From assembly GCA_025201345.1 (NCBI GenBank), contig JAIXMG010000013.1, positions 558,001 to 622,000 on the forward strand: a DNA stretch of 64,000 bases. Direction: 5' to 3'. A program made the translations under genes and the position numbers. The notes beneath the pieces were generated by a model. It had not been told where the DNA came from and made no database searches. It saw nothing but the letters and a program-made list of their open reading frames with translations. Position 1 is the first letter of the stretch, and each line of letters begins with the position of its first letter. Source of the DNA: Thamnidium elegans. Lineage: Eukaryota; Mucoromycota; Mucoromycetes; Mucorales; Mucoraceae. Positions 9,753-20,191 of this stretch are shown here, in pieces.

Positions 9753-11034
9753 ATGATAAGAAATGCTTCTCATGCTGGTTCTTGGTATAGTGACAACAGT
9801 AAGTTTACTCATCTCTCTACTTTTTTATTGTTCATGTCAAACTTAACTTATCTTTTTCTTTGGTAGAAAGTAAATTGAATAAGCAACTCGATTCATTCCT
9901 CGAAAAAGCTACGGAAGAACACCAGTTTCCTATTGAGGGTACCAGAGCAATTATAGCGCCGTAAGTTATTTTATTTTTCCTTTGGTAAAATAAATAAATA
10001 TTATTACTAATAGAAATATATAACACAAGACACGCCGGGTTGAATTATAGTGGTCCTACTGCAGCCTTTGCTTATAAGTGTATTGACACTACTAAAATGT
10101 ACGTAGTTTGAATATGTATAAAACGCGTACATAAAAGAAGGGAATTTTATTTTGTTTTAATATATCTATTTATCTATCAGTAAACGTGTCTTTATATTGG
10201 GTCCTTCTCATCACGCATACATTGATGGCTGTTGTTTATCAAAATGTGATAAATATGAAACACCTCTGGGAGATCTAATGTTGGATAAACAGGTATTGAA
10301 TGAACTTTACGATACTGGAAAATTTGAGTGGATGAAACAAAAAGTAGATGAAGATGAACATAGTATTGAAATGCATTTACCTTTTACTTTTAAAATATTT
10401 GAAGAGTAAAATGATTTTTTATTTTATGCTACATCAAATTTACTGATAAAATATGTTAAATTTGTAGTAAGATTGATCAAGTAAAGATAGTCCCTATTCT
10501 AGTCGGTTCGATTTCTGAAGAAAAAGAACAAATGTATGGTGAATTACTTTCAAAGTATTTGCAAGATGAAGAGAACTTTTTTATTATATCTTCCGATTTC
10601 TGTCACTGGTAAAGTATAAGAATAAAAATAGTAAGCTTTTTTTTTTTTTACCAACATAAAATAGGGGATCTCGATTTAGATATACTTATTATACAAAGAC
10701 AAACGACGATAATTATCCGGTTCAGCTTAGTAAATTCCATGAAAAGCAAATTACGCGTCCTATTTACGAATCTATTCAAGAATTGGATCACAGAGGCATC
10801 GCTAGTTTGAAATCAAGCTTTAAAGATTTCCAAACTTACTTGAACAGAACTCAAAATACGATTTGTGGAAGACATCCTATTGCTGTCTTATTAGCTGCAC
10901 TTGAAACCTTATCCCAAAAACCTGAGTTTTCTAACCAAAAGATACAATGTATCAAATACGATCAAAGTAGTCGCTGTAAGCAATATCAAGATAGCAGTGT
11001 AAGCTATGCTAGCATCTATATTCAAATTGAATAA
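9753..11034 (+). CDS. MEMO1: MEMO1/Mho1 family protein
   Basis: This is a MEMO-family protein, structurally related to extradiol (class III) dioxygenases and implicated in copper/redox handling and motility or filamentation signalling. Six exons are inferred: 9753-9798, 9867-9960, 10030-10098, 10181-10405, 10468-10608 and 10665-11034, closing in frame at 314 aa, close to the usual ~295-300. Hallmarks are the N-terminal RNASHAGSWY (His7), APHAGLNYSGP (His48), LGPSHHAYIDGC (His80/81), EHSIEMHLPF and SSDFCHWGSRF (Cys190, His191). These are the metal-site and family motifs. It is followed by LST8 in the same direction 134 bp downstream. The precise biochemical activity of the family is debated. 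Confidence 0.92.
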
Positions 11035-11168
11035 TCACATACAATTTTAAAAAAATAAAATAAAAAATCATTGTGACTGTCTCAACTTGTACTATGTTGT
11101 CCTTTTTGTGTAAGTGTGTGAGTGAGTGTGTATGTTTACCCTTTCTCTTTCTTTCACACCGCATTAAA

Positions 11169-12567
11169 ATGTCGGAGGAACAACAGGAACAAAAGCAGGA
11201 ACAGCAACAGCAACAACAGCAACAACAAGAACAAGAACAATATTATCCTCAGTCACAACAGTACCAACAACCTCTTCAGAACGATAGCCATTCAGTTATA
11301 TTAGTTACTGCTGGCTACGATAATACCATTCGTTTTTGGGAAGCACTTAGCGGTATTTGTTCTAAAACAATAAAGCATCCCGACTCAGTATGTACTTTTC
11401 TTACTTTTATTTTTTAGAGCATCTTTGACCAATGAGTTGTATTTTTATTTTGTAGCAAGTGAATCGTCTTTGTATATCTCCAGATAAAACTATTTTGGCT
11501 GCAACAGGTTTGATGTATATAAGTACAAGTATAAAAATTATGTTATTAACGTATTTTTATTTTTTGAAAAAATAAATAATAGGAAACCATTCTGTTCGAC
11601 TTTATGATATTGCTAGCAATAACGATAGTCCTGTAAATAAGAATGATACATGTAATATGGTTATATATATATTGAACTATTTTTTTTTTTTTTTAGTTTA
11701 TTGTATTTGGAGAACATACAGGTAATGTGATTGCCACTGGTTTCCATGGAGAAGGACGATGGATGTTTACAGCGAGTGAGGATGGACATTTAAAGATTTG
11801 GGACACACGATCAGGTAGAAATCCAGTTTTGACTAGAAATTTTGATAATGGAGCACCTATTACAGATGCAGTGATGCATGCTAACCAAGGTGAATTAATT
11901 ACATGCGATCAAAACGGAGCAGTGAAAATATGGGATCTTACAGCTCATTCATGTACGCATGAATTGGTACCTGAAGAAGGTGTTCCTATGAGATCTGTTA
12001 CGGTTGCTTCAGACGGTTCCATGTTGATTGCTGTAAACAATAAAGGTAACTGCTATGTCTGGAAGTTATCCAATGGTTCCGATTCCAATGAAGTAGAACC
12101 TATTCATCAATTCCAAGCGCATAATAATTATATTTTGAGAGTCATGTTGAGTCCCGATACAAAGTAAAGCTGCTAAATCACAAAAATATTACTTTTTGTT
12201 TTGTTAATCCTTTTTTGTTTTAGGCTTTTAGCAACATGTTCAGCAGATAATACGGCCAAGATTTGGAATACAGAAAATAACTTTGAATTATTACTGACTT
12301 TACATGGACATCAAAGATGGGTTTGGGATTGTGCGTTCTCTGCTGATTCAGCTTATTTGGTAACAGGTAAAGTTAAAAAAAAAAAAAGAAAAAAAAAGAT
12401 AACTAAGAGAAGTAAGTTGAATATTGATGCGTATTTATTTAGCTTCGTCGGATCATGTTGCAAGATTATGGGAACTTCAAAACGGAGTGACAATAAGACA
12501 ATATAACGGTCACCATAAAGCAGCTGTATGTGTTGCATTAAACGATTTGTCAGTGGGGTACTCGTAA
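11169..12567 (+). CDS. LST8: LST8, WD40 subunit of TOR complexes
   Basis: This is a seven-bladed WD40 protein that binds the TOR kinase domain in TORC1 and TORC2. Exons are 11169-11387, 11456-11507, 11583-11632, 11697-12163, 12224-12366 and 12443-12567, in frame, giving 351 aa. Repeats are clear, for example [45 protein letters not shown] and [14 protein letters not shown], and the C-terminus keeps the family's AVCVALND. The N-terminus has an extra ~35-residue Gln/Glu-rich segment ([12 protein letters not shown]...) absent from yeast and human proteins of ~305-326 aa. A longer in-frame start upstream at 11073 would add a hydrophobic, non-conserved leader and is less likely. The stop is only 46 nt from the stop of the convergent PIG-H gene, so the 3' ends must overlap. 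Confidence 0.93.
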
Positions 12568-12613
12568 ATGTTTTTTATAAAAATCTATATTTTTTTATTA
12601 TTATTTCTATCTA

Positions 12614-13354
12614 TTAATTGGAGTAAAAAGATTCACTTTTAACATTGAGTCGTTGAGAGAAAATAACGGCTCTAGTACCATTATACACTCGAAGTAAAAC
12701 TGGATTTAATTTTGGAAGTATATTCTACATACATTAAAAAAAAAGATTAAATACTTTTTTTTTTTTTTTTTTTTTTTTGCCTTAGCATTGATAGCTACCT
12801 CAAATACAACTACCATTTTATCTTCGTCTTTTACTAGAATTGCCATGTAGGATTTGATTTGCCAGAAACTAATTCCTTCATTTATAATAATATCTTCAAT
12901 TTTTAATCGATTGATAAATCTAGTTACTGAGGATCCACCCCAATATACTGTCTTGACTTGGATACCAACATCTCTAATAGCTAATATACTTTCTAAATTG
13001 AATTAAGTAAATCCTATCCGTTCCTTTCTTCTGTCTTTTTTGTTTTGTTTTGTTACCTTGACGAACTGACTTTCGTTTTAAAAATAACCAAACAAGTAAT
13101 ATACAAATAGAGTACTTATAGTGAAGACACTACACTACAGTTTAATAAAATATTGAAAAAATATTCGTGTATGTATACTTTACCCAAAGTAAATACAATA
13201 TTGTACTCCATAATAATAAATCAATAAAGCCTATAGCTCTATTCGGTGCTCTCACAATATACTCTCGTGCTTTAACACCTGGTAATATATTACAAGTCAT
13301 GAGACCCAGGGTATAAGTTGAATTGTCTTCATCTGTTAATGGTGGTTTGTTCAT
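12614..13354 (-). CDS. PIGH: PIG-H/Gpi15, GPI-GlcNAc transferase subunit
   Basis: This is a subunit of the ER complex that transfers GlcNAc to phosphatidylinositol, the first step of GPI-anchor synthesis. Exons are 13354-13184, 13114-13057, 12992-12799 and 12724-12614; all join in frame (177 aa). The first two exons encode a hydrophobic hairpin (FIDLLLWSTILYLLWYSICI) followed by a basic turn. The PIG-H domain follows: QESILAIRDVGIQVKTVYWG, then INEGISFWQIKSYMAILVKD and LNPVLLRVYNGTRAVIF. For exon 3 the GT donor after MVVVFE was chosen over a GC donor further on because it restores the family spacing VVFxxxLPKLxPxL. Length agrees with the family (about 180-230 aa). Confidence 0.88.
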
Positions 13355-13512
13355 TATAAAAGGAAAAAATACATGGTAAAAAAAAAAGAAAAAATAAAAA
13401 AAGAATTGAACAAGCAAAAAAAAAAGTTAAAGCACCGAATATGGGACTCGTTGAATAACATACAAAAGATATAGAGCAATTTTGTTTCCATACACGCATT
13501 ACATAATCATAG

Positions 13513-13778
13513 ATGTCAAGTGATAAAAAAAATAGTCCATTTTGACATTTGCAATCTTTCAAATAGCTTGGTTTCAGTGTCGAATCGCTCTGTGGTTGCG
13601 ATTTCTCTATATATTCGAGATTTTATTTTGGCGAATAGCTAATATCGAACATCGTATTTCGCAAAAGCGAAAAGAGATTGAAAAAGACGAGAAGAAACTG
13701 GCTAAGAGGTACAAAAGTCTCCAGTTAGCAAACGAGTTGATTGATTTGAATGGTACTGGTAGTGACAGTGATACTTAA
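13513..13778 (+). CDS. Small membrane protein with coiled-coil tail
   Basis: This is a tentative 72-aa gene. Exon 1 is 13513-13519 (only 7 nt, ATGTCAA), then a 47-nt intron with a GTGATA donor and a TTTGAC branch-like site, and exon 2 from 13567 to 13778. The product has one hydrophobic helix (RIALWLRFLYIFEILFWRIA) followed by a highly charged heptad region (RISQKRKEIEKDEKKLAKRY) and an acidic Ser/Asp tail. The long open frame has no in-frame ATG, so some upstream splice is needed; this one is the simplest in-frame solution but the donor is weak. It starts 159 bp from the divergent PIG-H start. No family is recognised. Confidence 0.45.
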
Positions 13779-13994
13779 TTAGATTATGTGTCTATACGTA
13801 TACCGCGAAGCCAACAGAATGGCCAAACTTTACGAAATCAGATGTCCTTTACTGCCTGCTCAACAAAAGGTTTTCCTTCAATTTTGATTGAGGTACAGTA
13901 AACATATAAATAAAAAAATAAAATAAAATCATTTCTGTTCACGTATATACATATTTCCTCTCTTTACTTAAAATGACAAGCCCCTTTTTTAATT

Positions 13995-15677
13995 CTATTC
14001 TCTCTTGATTATTACTCTTCGTTTGCGTGGATAAAGTACATTTTGTTCAAGAGCAGAAGTACAAAGTAATTCCGTTAATTCTCTCGGCAAGTTTTTATGA
14101 GCCAATTGTTCTACAGTGGTTCTATCATCTAATATTTGCTGTCTAGAATAAATAATATTAAAGTTCTAGACGGTTTGAGATAATATTTCTATTTTATGTA
14201 CCTTTTCATTACTTGAATAATATCTTGGTCGGTGACACGATCCATGTTTATTGGTGTACGACTTTTTTCTGCTTTTATATCTTTAATTAGCTGATCAAAA
14301 AAGAGATTGGAACTATAATAATGGGGGTGGGAGGTTTAGAATGTGTGTGGGCATGTTTAGAAATCGAATAACTTACATCTCTTGTAGTCTCGCTTTACTT
14401 CCTATTAATTTTGTATTAAAACCCAACTTGTTAGCAAATAATTCGCGTGGACGTGTCGAAGGAATTAATTCAAATAAATTTCTATTACAATTTTTTGTGT
14501 TAAAATAATAGATTCTTTTTTTTAAAAAAAAATATATATATACTATTTACGCTTTAATTTCGGGTTCTATATTTGTGTCACTATGCAATTATGTTAAAAC
14601 CAGTTTTTAGTTTTTCTTTTTATATACTACTTTACCTCTCTGCTTCAACTTGATCTCTTTCATTGTCAGACAAGTCGAGGCCATAATCATCACCCCAATC
14701 ATCTGCACCAGGCAAATTATTAATTTCCTCGCGTATTTCTCGAAGGTCCATGGTACTATGAACCGAAGGCTGAGGGCTAAGATCTGGCATATCGTCTGTG
14801 GGCTGAGTGTCTGTTATTAGGGGCGACTTTATGTCATTATTCACAGGTTCCTGCGTAGTAATCTCTGGTAATTGAAGTTCTACTGGTAGTTGTTTCTTCT
14901 CCGGTAATTGAGGCTCTAGTTCTGGTATTTGGCTATTCTTTTGTGATTGGCTTTCCATTTGCCGCTGGCTGCTACGAAGAAGACTCTCTTTAATAAACTG
15001 TTCATCAATTGTTCGTCTTAATTCTACAATCTTTTGTGGATCTAATACAACGACATTATCATCATCTTCACTCAACATATCCTGCGTTCTCCAGGTTCTG
15101 TTATCATCATCATCATCATAGTTATCTTGGTGGTTGCGACCCAGTGGAGTGGGTTTATAATCGAGACGAGAATAATTGGTATCGGAATGAGCTACAAACG
15201 ATTCATTATCTATCATGTCCGCATGTCTTCTCTTACGTTCCCAAAATTTGTTGGGGCCAAGGTCTTTGGCTGCACGTCGATTGTGATCTAGTAAGGGAAT
15301 GGTATCAAACTTTGCGTAGAATTCTGATTCGTAATTTCGTTTTGCTGGAACATATTGTAAGGGGTCATGAGGTTTGGTTGTTGGTTCTATTGGAATATCT
15401 TTAAAAGAAGGACCTTCTTGAGGTACTAATAATAATAATAAAGTATTAAATAAAGAAAACAGGTGGGGTTTGTGACGAGCGTAGTTACATTACATTTACT
15501 CAACATGCGCAACATTTGAAATGGACTTAGTTGCCCAAGGTTGACTTTCCTACTAGGTTGCTCACGTACAGGTGAAAGTACATTTCGTGGAATCTAATTG
15601 ACGAATTGAGTATATATTACTTTTTTTTAATAAAAATAAAGGAGAGTTGTGTGTGGGGGTACCTTGTCTTGACTCAT
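13995..15677 (-). CDS. CENP-T/Cnp20-like histone-fold kinetochore protein
   Basis: Seven exons are inferred: 15677-15663, 15593-15494 (or -15500), 15425-14636, 14580-14551, 14481-14377, 14312-14202 and 14142-13995, in frame, ~432 aa. The C-terminal ~120 residues read as the CENP-T histone fold plus its extension: FELIPSTRPRELFANKLG, SKARLQEMISNLFFDQLI, RTPINMDRVTDQDIIQVMKR and VEQLAHKNLPRELTELL. The block pattern (positive Met-Lys-Arg-Gln, then Leu-Pro-x-Glu-Leu) is the one seen in animal and yeast CENP-T. The N-terminus has a short conserved-looking IPRNVLSPVREQP motif, then a long acidic, Pro/Gln-rich linker with Asp runs. CENP-T pairs with CENP-W and recruits Ndc80/Mis12. No search was possible, so the assignment rests on residue patterns. 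Confidence 0.7.
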
Positions 15678-15725
15678 GTTTTAAATAAGAGAGAAAAATA
15701 TAAATTAAATTTTTTTATTTATTTT

Positions 15726-17159
15726 TTAAGCTCTAGGCTTGTAGTTTGCATTAAGTAAAAACATTCTACTAAAGACAAGCAAACCAGCGGGAATCTTGTG
15801 CTCGGGATTAGCAGGTTGTGTAAGGGATAACCAGTACTTTAATCCACGTCTCATGTTTTCTTGGTCTAAATCAATGGATCTCATACCACGCTCTTCAACA
15901 GCTTGACTCAAGTCCTTTAAGCTCAATTGGTCTACGTCTTCTTTCAAAATAAGCTACAATGAAAGGGTTTAGAATGTAAAGTTCAATTCATTATATTCTT
16001 TTTTTTGGTGGGTTTACCTTATCGTCTTGGTCAAGGTAAGTCATATAATCTTCAAGTCTCTTTTTAAGAATACTTTGTGTACCAAATCTGTTAATTCCCA
16101 TAAATCTATACAGAAGACCATCTTTTTTTTTTAGTAAACTATAATTCATGCTTTAAAACCCGGGATTTTTTTTTTTTTACCTGCAGTAAGAAGATAAATG
16201 TGTTCTATCGATTCTACTTAAATCGAAGTCGTAAGCGTAGTGCTTGGCAATACGTTGGAATTTAGAAAGCGATAAAAAGTCCTCGGGTGAAATCTATCAA
16301 ACAACTGTTAACGTTGTGCTTCCTCCTTGATAATAATAAAAAACTTACACCTTCAATATGTTCAGCAGATTTTAATACATTAGCACTCATTAATTGACGA
16401 GCCTTGTCCAATTTCTCACGAGTCTTTTGCTACACATAAAAAGATGTCAATTTCTTTGTCTTTTTTTAAAATATAATTAATTTTTCTTACAATTTGAGAT
16501 TCCTTAAGACAAGTTCCAGGAACCATACCAGGTACATACATAACAAGCAAAGGGATCTATCAATTGAGATTAGTAAGCACACATGTTAATACTGTACTAT
16601 GTATGCAACTTTACAGATTCAGGCAAGATCATAAATACGCAACCGAAAGGAATAAGTTTAATCATATCCTTCTTTGATTGATGAATCAATTGGAATTCAC
16701 TTCTAGTCAATTCATAGCCTTCGTTTTGCACTTTAAGCTTTAAAGCTTTAGCTTCTTTGTTGTTTGTCCAGAGCAGCTTTAAACCGTCTTTATAAAATCG
16801 AACTAAATCCTTTGATTGTTGGATAAATTTACCAATACGAGAAGTAGGTGCTTTAGTCACAACTTGTTCTGCAACTTTTTCGGTAATGGTTTCGGTAGTC
16901 AAAGGCTTAAGGTCCTCCTTGGTAATAGGCGTAACCTTGTTGGTAGAAGCAAGTTGTTCATTGTTGTATTTGATCCAAGTAGAGGAAAAAGTTCTAATGT
17001 TGGGTTGAATAACACCCATGTACCTAACACATGGTAAAGGACGGAATGCCAAAGCCAAAGGTCTATTTTATATGTGAGTAAAGATACAATAAAAAACAAG
17101 GTTTGTATTGTTTACCTGGCGTTCACTTTAAGAGAATTTCTTAAAAGTGATAAAGACAT
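15726..17159 (-). CDS. LETM1-domain mitochondrial inner-membrane protein
   Basis: Seven exons (17159-17116, 17062-16615, 16556-16491, 16429-16349, 16293-16181, 16105-16018, 15953-15726) give 355 aa in frame. The N-terminus is a mitochondrial presequence (MSLSLLRNSLKVNARPLALAFRPLP). The LETM1 domain follows: YELTRSEFQLIHQSKKDMIK, then a membrane segment LIPFGCVFMILPESIPLLVMY, SPEDFLSLSKFQRIAKHY, MGINRFGTQSILKKRLEDYM and SLKDLSQAVEERGMRSIDLD. Family members (Mdm38/Letm1) act in K+/H+ or Ca2+ exchange and link ribosomes to the inner membrane. At 355 aa it lacks the long C-terminal coiled-coil/EF-hand part of LETM1 and is closer in size to LETMD1-type proteins. Confidence 0.88.
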
Positions 17160-17760
17160 CAAGTGTTTCAAGAAAAGAAAAGAAAAAGAGAGAGAAAATA
17201 AAACCACTACGCATATTGTCCCTGGTAGATTTTGATTTATCGGACGGTGAGTTTTAAAATGACCCGATAATAAAGGGCGGTCTTTCCTGTCAACGCAAAG
17301 CAGTCTATTGCAAGTTTTTACTGTATTTTCACAAGTTATTAAGAAAGAGTAAGTGAATATTTGGGAAAGTTTAAATACAATTATTGAGAAAAATTCAGGA
17401 TATTTTTGGAAATCCTTTTTTTTGTATAAGTAGCATATAAAAAGAGACATATTGTTGCGCTTCTTATTTTAAAAAGTTAAATGTACAGCAGTGTATTTCC
17501 TTCTTCATTGTGACTTTTAACTCCGTTTATCTTAAGACTGTGATTACGACTCTTTAGATAAAAAGTTGTGTTTTTAAGATGTGATGCATATTGAGCGTTG
17601 GTATTTTTCTTCTATAGAAGAGAGATTGGTACATAAATCTTTTACCGAAATATAATTGAGATAAACCTAATACAAATAGAGTTTCTTTTATGAGTATATT
17701 AAAAGTGTAAGAATCATTGTTATTTAGGATATTTAGGAGAAATAAAGTATATATCATTTA
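17160..17760. other. Intergenic region between LETM1-like gene and Fanzor relic
   Basis: AT-rich sequence follows the presumed LETM1-like promoter. Frames on the minus strand are short and lack coding character. The right part (about 17560-17760) may be decayed 5' sequence of the Fanzor element, but nothing is alignable by eye. Confidence 0.4.
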
Positions 17761-18445
17761 TACAAGTGTGATGCTGAGGAAAGAGCTATTATTTCCGCTA
17801 CCACATCCTTAAAGACTAGCTCTTTGGATCGGTTTAATGCTGCTGCAATATATATATATTTAATAATTTTGTTAATATAACTCTATATTATGACCGTGAT
17901 TTAAAACTCAACAAGCTTAAATTTCGTAACTATATTAAAAAACAGCAAACACTCTCAGAAATATCCAAACGCCTAATAGCTGGTAGTAGAATGTATGACC
18001 CTACCAGACATATGGTGATTGAAGATAGTAACAAGAAGTGGAAGCGGCTTTCTCCTGGAAATGGACTAGAAGCATCAAACAAACCTGTTGTACTTGCTTT
18101 TAGCGCTGCCATGTTTGGTAACTTGAGAGAAAGCGTACCTGCTTCTACCAAAGTCGTTAAAGACTCTCTCATTAAATTTGCTCGCGAAAGAAACAAAAAA
18201 GTACCAACTTATGTTGTAATGGTTGATGAATATCTAACTTCACAAATATGTCCTAGGTGCCAAACCAGAATAACCTTGAACGAAAAAAAACCAGCTCCGG
18301 CTTAAAAATACACCCTGTACTCAAATGCTCTACTTGTGATACACGGTGGAATAGAGACCATATGGCTAGTATGAATATTCGTTCCGTTTTTCGTTATATA
18401 GCTCAAAATAACAACAATCGCCCAGAAGCCTTTAGGAGGACATAA
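17761..18445 (+). pseudogene. Fanzor (eukaryotic TnpB-like RNA-guided nuclease) relic
   Basis: This is a decayed OMEGA-type nuclease gene. A 5' block (about 17761-17847) reads KCDAEERAIISATTSLK and then SSLDRFNAAA. After a break the frame from about 17890 reads YYDRDLKLNKLKFRNYIKKQ, SEISKRLIAGSRMYDP, RHMVIEDSNKKWKRLSPGNG and KPVVLAFSAAMFGNLR. This leads into VPTYVVMVDEYLTSQICPRC (Asp79/Cys87/Cys90 counted from the Met at 17991). A frameshift at an A8 run (18283-18290) separates this from the second zinc-finger half and RuvC-III: VLKCSTCDTRWNRDHMASMN, in the adjacent frame to 18445. The paired CxxC knuckles and the WNRDxxAxxNI catalytic block are diagnostic of the TnpB/Fanzor family. The RuvC-I region appears to be missing, so it is unlikely to be functional. 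A splice across the A8 run is not obvious. Confidence 0.82.
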
Positions 18446-19113
18446 ACCTTCATCTTAACTTATATCCTTTATAACATTTGGATAACCCTTATTTACTTTA
18501 GGTAAGTTCTTTTTTTCTTATAACTTTTTTTTTCTCTTCTTTTCTTTTTGAACTGTTTACTAACATATTTTTATATCAAATTTATCTCAATAACTATATT
18601 TATCTTTTCTCAAAAATATTACCTAACTTTTCCCCTTATTTTTTCTCAATATTCTATGAAAATAAAGTATTGAAACTAGTAACAACGGTACAAGCACAGC
18701 GAGCTATCATCTTTAAAGAATATACCTTTATTTAGCGCAGACATAAAAACAAAACTTGTTGTCGTGGTTACGATAAATTTGTTTTGATTTCAAATAGAAT
18801 GGTTTTTTTTATTTTTTTTATTTTTTTTTATTTTTAAAAGCGGCACATGATTTAAATGGTTCATTCAACGACATTATACGTACAAGCCAAAGGGAGCCAC
18901 AATTGACAATAGCTTTAGGCTAACGATATGTCAATATACAAGAAGAACATGAACACAATATTTTTTTTTTAGTTTGTTTTATTGTGCAAAACATATTACT
19001 TTATTTTTTTCGAAAAAGTAAATAAAATAATAGTTTTTTTTTTCTCAGCAACGTTTTTTGAGATTTTTTTCTTTTAAAAAAAGATTATAATAAACAATAT
19101 ACTTTTTTATTGT
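18446..19113. other. AT-rich gap with A/T homopolymers
   Basis: This gap lies between the Fanzor relic and the 3' end of the eL21 gene. It contains T-rich and A-rich runs (18800-18838, 18960-18970, 19030-19080). Some of it may be non-coding flank of the mobile element, but I see no clear terminal repeat. No gene was seen. Confidence 0.45.
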
Positions 19114-19798
19114 TTACAAAAGAGTCTCGTAAGCAATAGGAGCAATAGTTTGGGGAACGTTGAACTTGGTAGAGATATGACGGGCCTCACGAGGTTGAGC
19201 GGGAATTCTCTTAAGGTTGAAAGAGACTACAAAAAAAGAAATTAATAAACAGAAAAGTTCTTCCAAGAAAGATATAATAACTTACCACCGGCAGCCTTAG
19301 CTTCCTTCTTCTTTTGAGCGTTGGTAACAACACGATCCAAGAACTCTTGACGACACTTGGAATGCTTGATGTGTTCAACACGGACGTTGACACGCTTTTC
19401 CAAATAACGGTTACCAACGTTCTTGTGAACGAGGACACCGACGGCAGACTTGGTGACGTTATAGATGACACCGGTACGACTATTATATAAATGATTGAAA
19501 TGAGTAAATGTTGTTTTTCGACAAGAAAAAAAAAAGCAATCGTTATATTTACCCGTGGTAGAACTTGTGAGGCATACCCTTTTGGACGGCAGCATTGGCC
19601 TTGATATCAACGATATCTCCAACCTTGTAGGTCTTCAAGTAAGTAGAGAGAGGGATAGAACCATGCTCTCTGAACTTACGAGAGAACATGTGACGGGTAC
19701 GAGCACGGACTAGTATAGAATATTATGATTAGATTATACCATTTTTAAAAAATAAAAATAAAATCAATTGAGTACTTACGACCAAAAGAGTGAGGCAT
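19114..19798 (-). CDS. RPL21: 60S ribosomal protein eL21
   Basis: This is a cytosolic large-subunit protein. Exons are 19798-19780, 19709-19553, 19479-19286 and 19226-19114, giving exactly 160 aa, the family length. The sequence matches throughout: [66 protein letters not shown] and [20 protein letters not shown], ending [10 protein letters not shown]. Codons are strongly biased to C-ending forms typical of highly expressed genes. The gene is divergent from uS4 (393 bp between starts), a paired arrangement that may allow co-regulation. Confidence 0.97.
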
Positions 19799-20191
19799 TC
19801 TGTTTATAGATTAACAATAGAAAAAAAGAAAAGTATAGAGTAAGTATAAAATACTATTATTGTTTGATCTGTTTGCATTAGATTTGAATTCCAAGATTAA
19901 AAAGTTTACCTGTCAAAATTTGCACAAAAAAAAAGAGAAAGAGTCTTTGTTGTTCAAAGGGGAATCCTTAGTTTTACTCCCTCAGTACCCCGCCGGGCCA
20001 ATTCAACTCGCCCCCCCTACCTCCCCCCTCAGCTATTAAAAAAAAAATTTTTACAGTGAAAAAAATTTTCACAGTGCCAAAAAATAAATAAAACAAGTCA
20101 CGGTACTTTCAAAGCCATCAAAAAAAAAAGGGCGTATTTTGGTTACAGTTTGGGGTTCAAATTTTTTTTTTTTCTCTTTCTCTTTCACAAA
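19799..20191. promoter_or_regulatory. Shared divergent promoter of eL21 and uS4
   Basis: This intergenic region between two ribosomal protein genes has an unusually C-rich island at about 19976-20031 (CCCCGCCGGGCC, then runs of C) in an otherwise AT-rich setting. It is flanked by a symmetric A/T-rich stretch at 20040-20080 (aaaaatttt...aaaaaattttcacagtg). A pyrimidine tract precedes the uS4 ATG. Co-ordinate control of the two genes is inference. Confidence 0.5.

Noticed and set aside
11073..11168. Upstream in-frame ATG for LST8
   Set aside because: It would add a hydrophobic, Cys-rich 32-aa leader ([15 protein letters not shown]...) that no WD40 TOR subunit has; the ATG at 11169 is preferred.
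12774..12798. GC donor for PIG-H intron 3 (AAG|GCAAAA)
   Set aside because: The GT donor at GAG|GTAGCT restores the family spacing VVFENILPKL and needs no non-canonical site.
18446..19113. Search for a Fanzor-associated guide RNA or terminal repeats
   Set aside because: No inverted repeat or conserved hairpin was recognisable by eye; copies elsewhere in the genome would be needed.
20150..20191. Upstream Met for uS4
   Set aside because: It adds MGFKFFFF from a T tract; the conserved start is at 20192.
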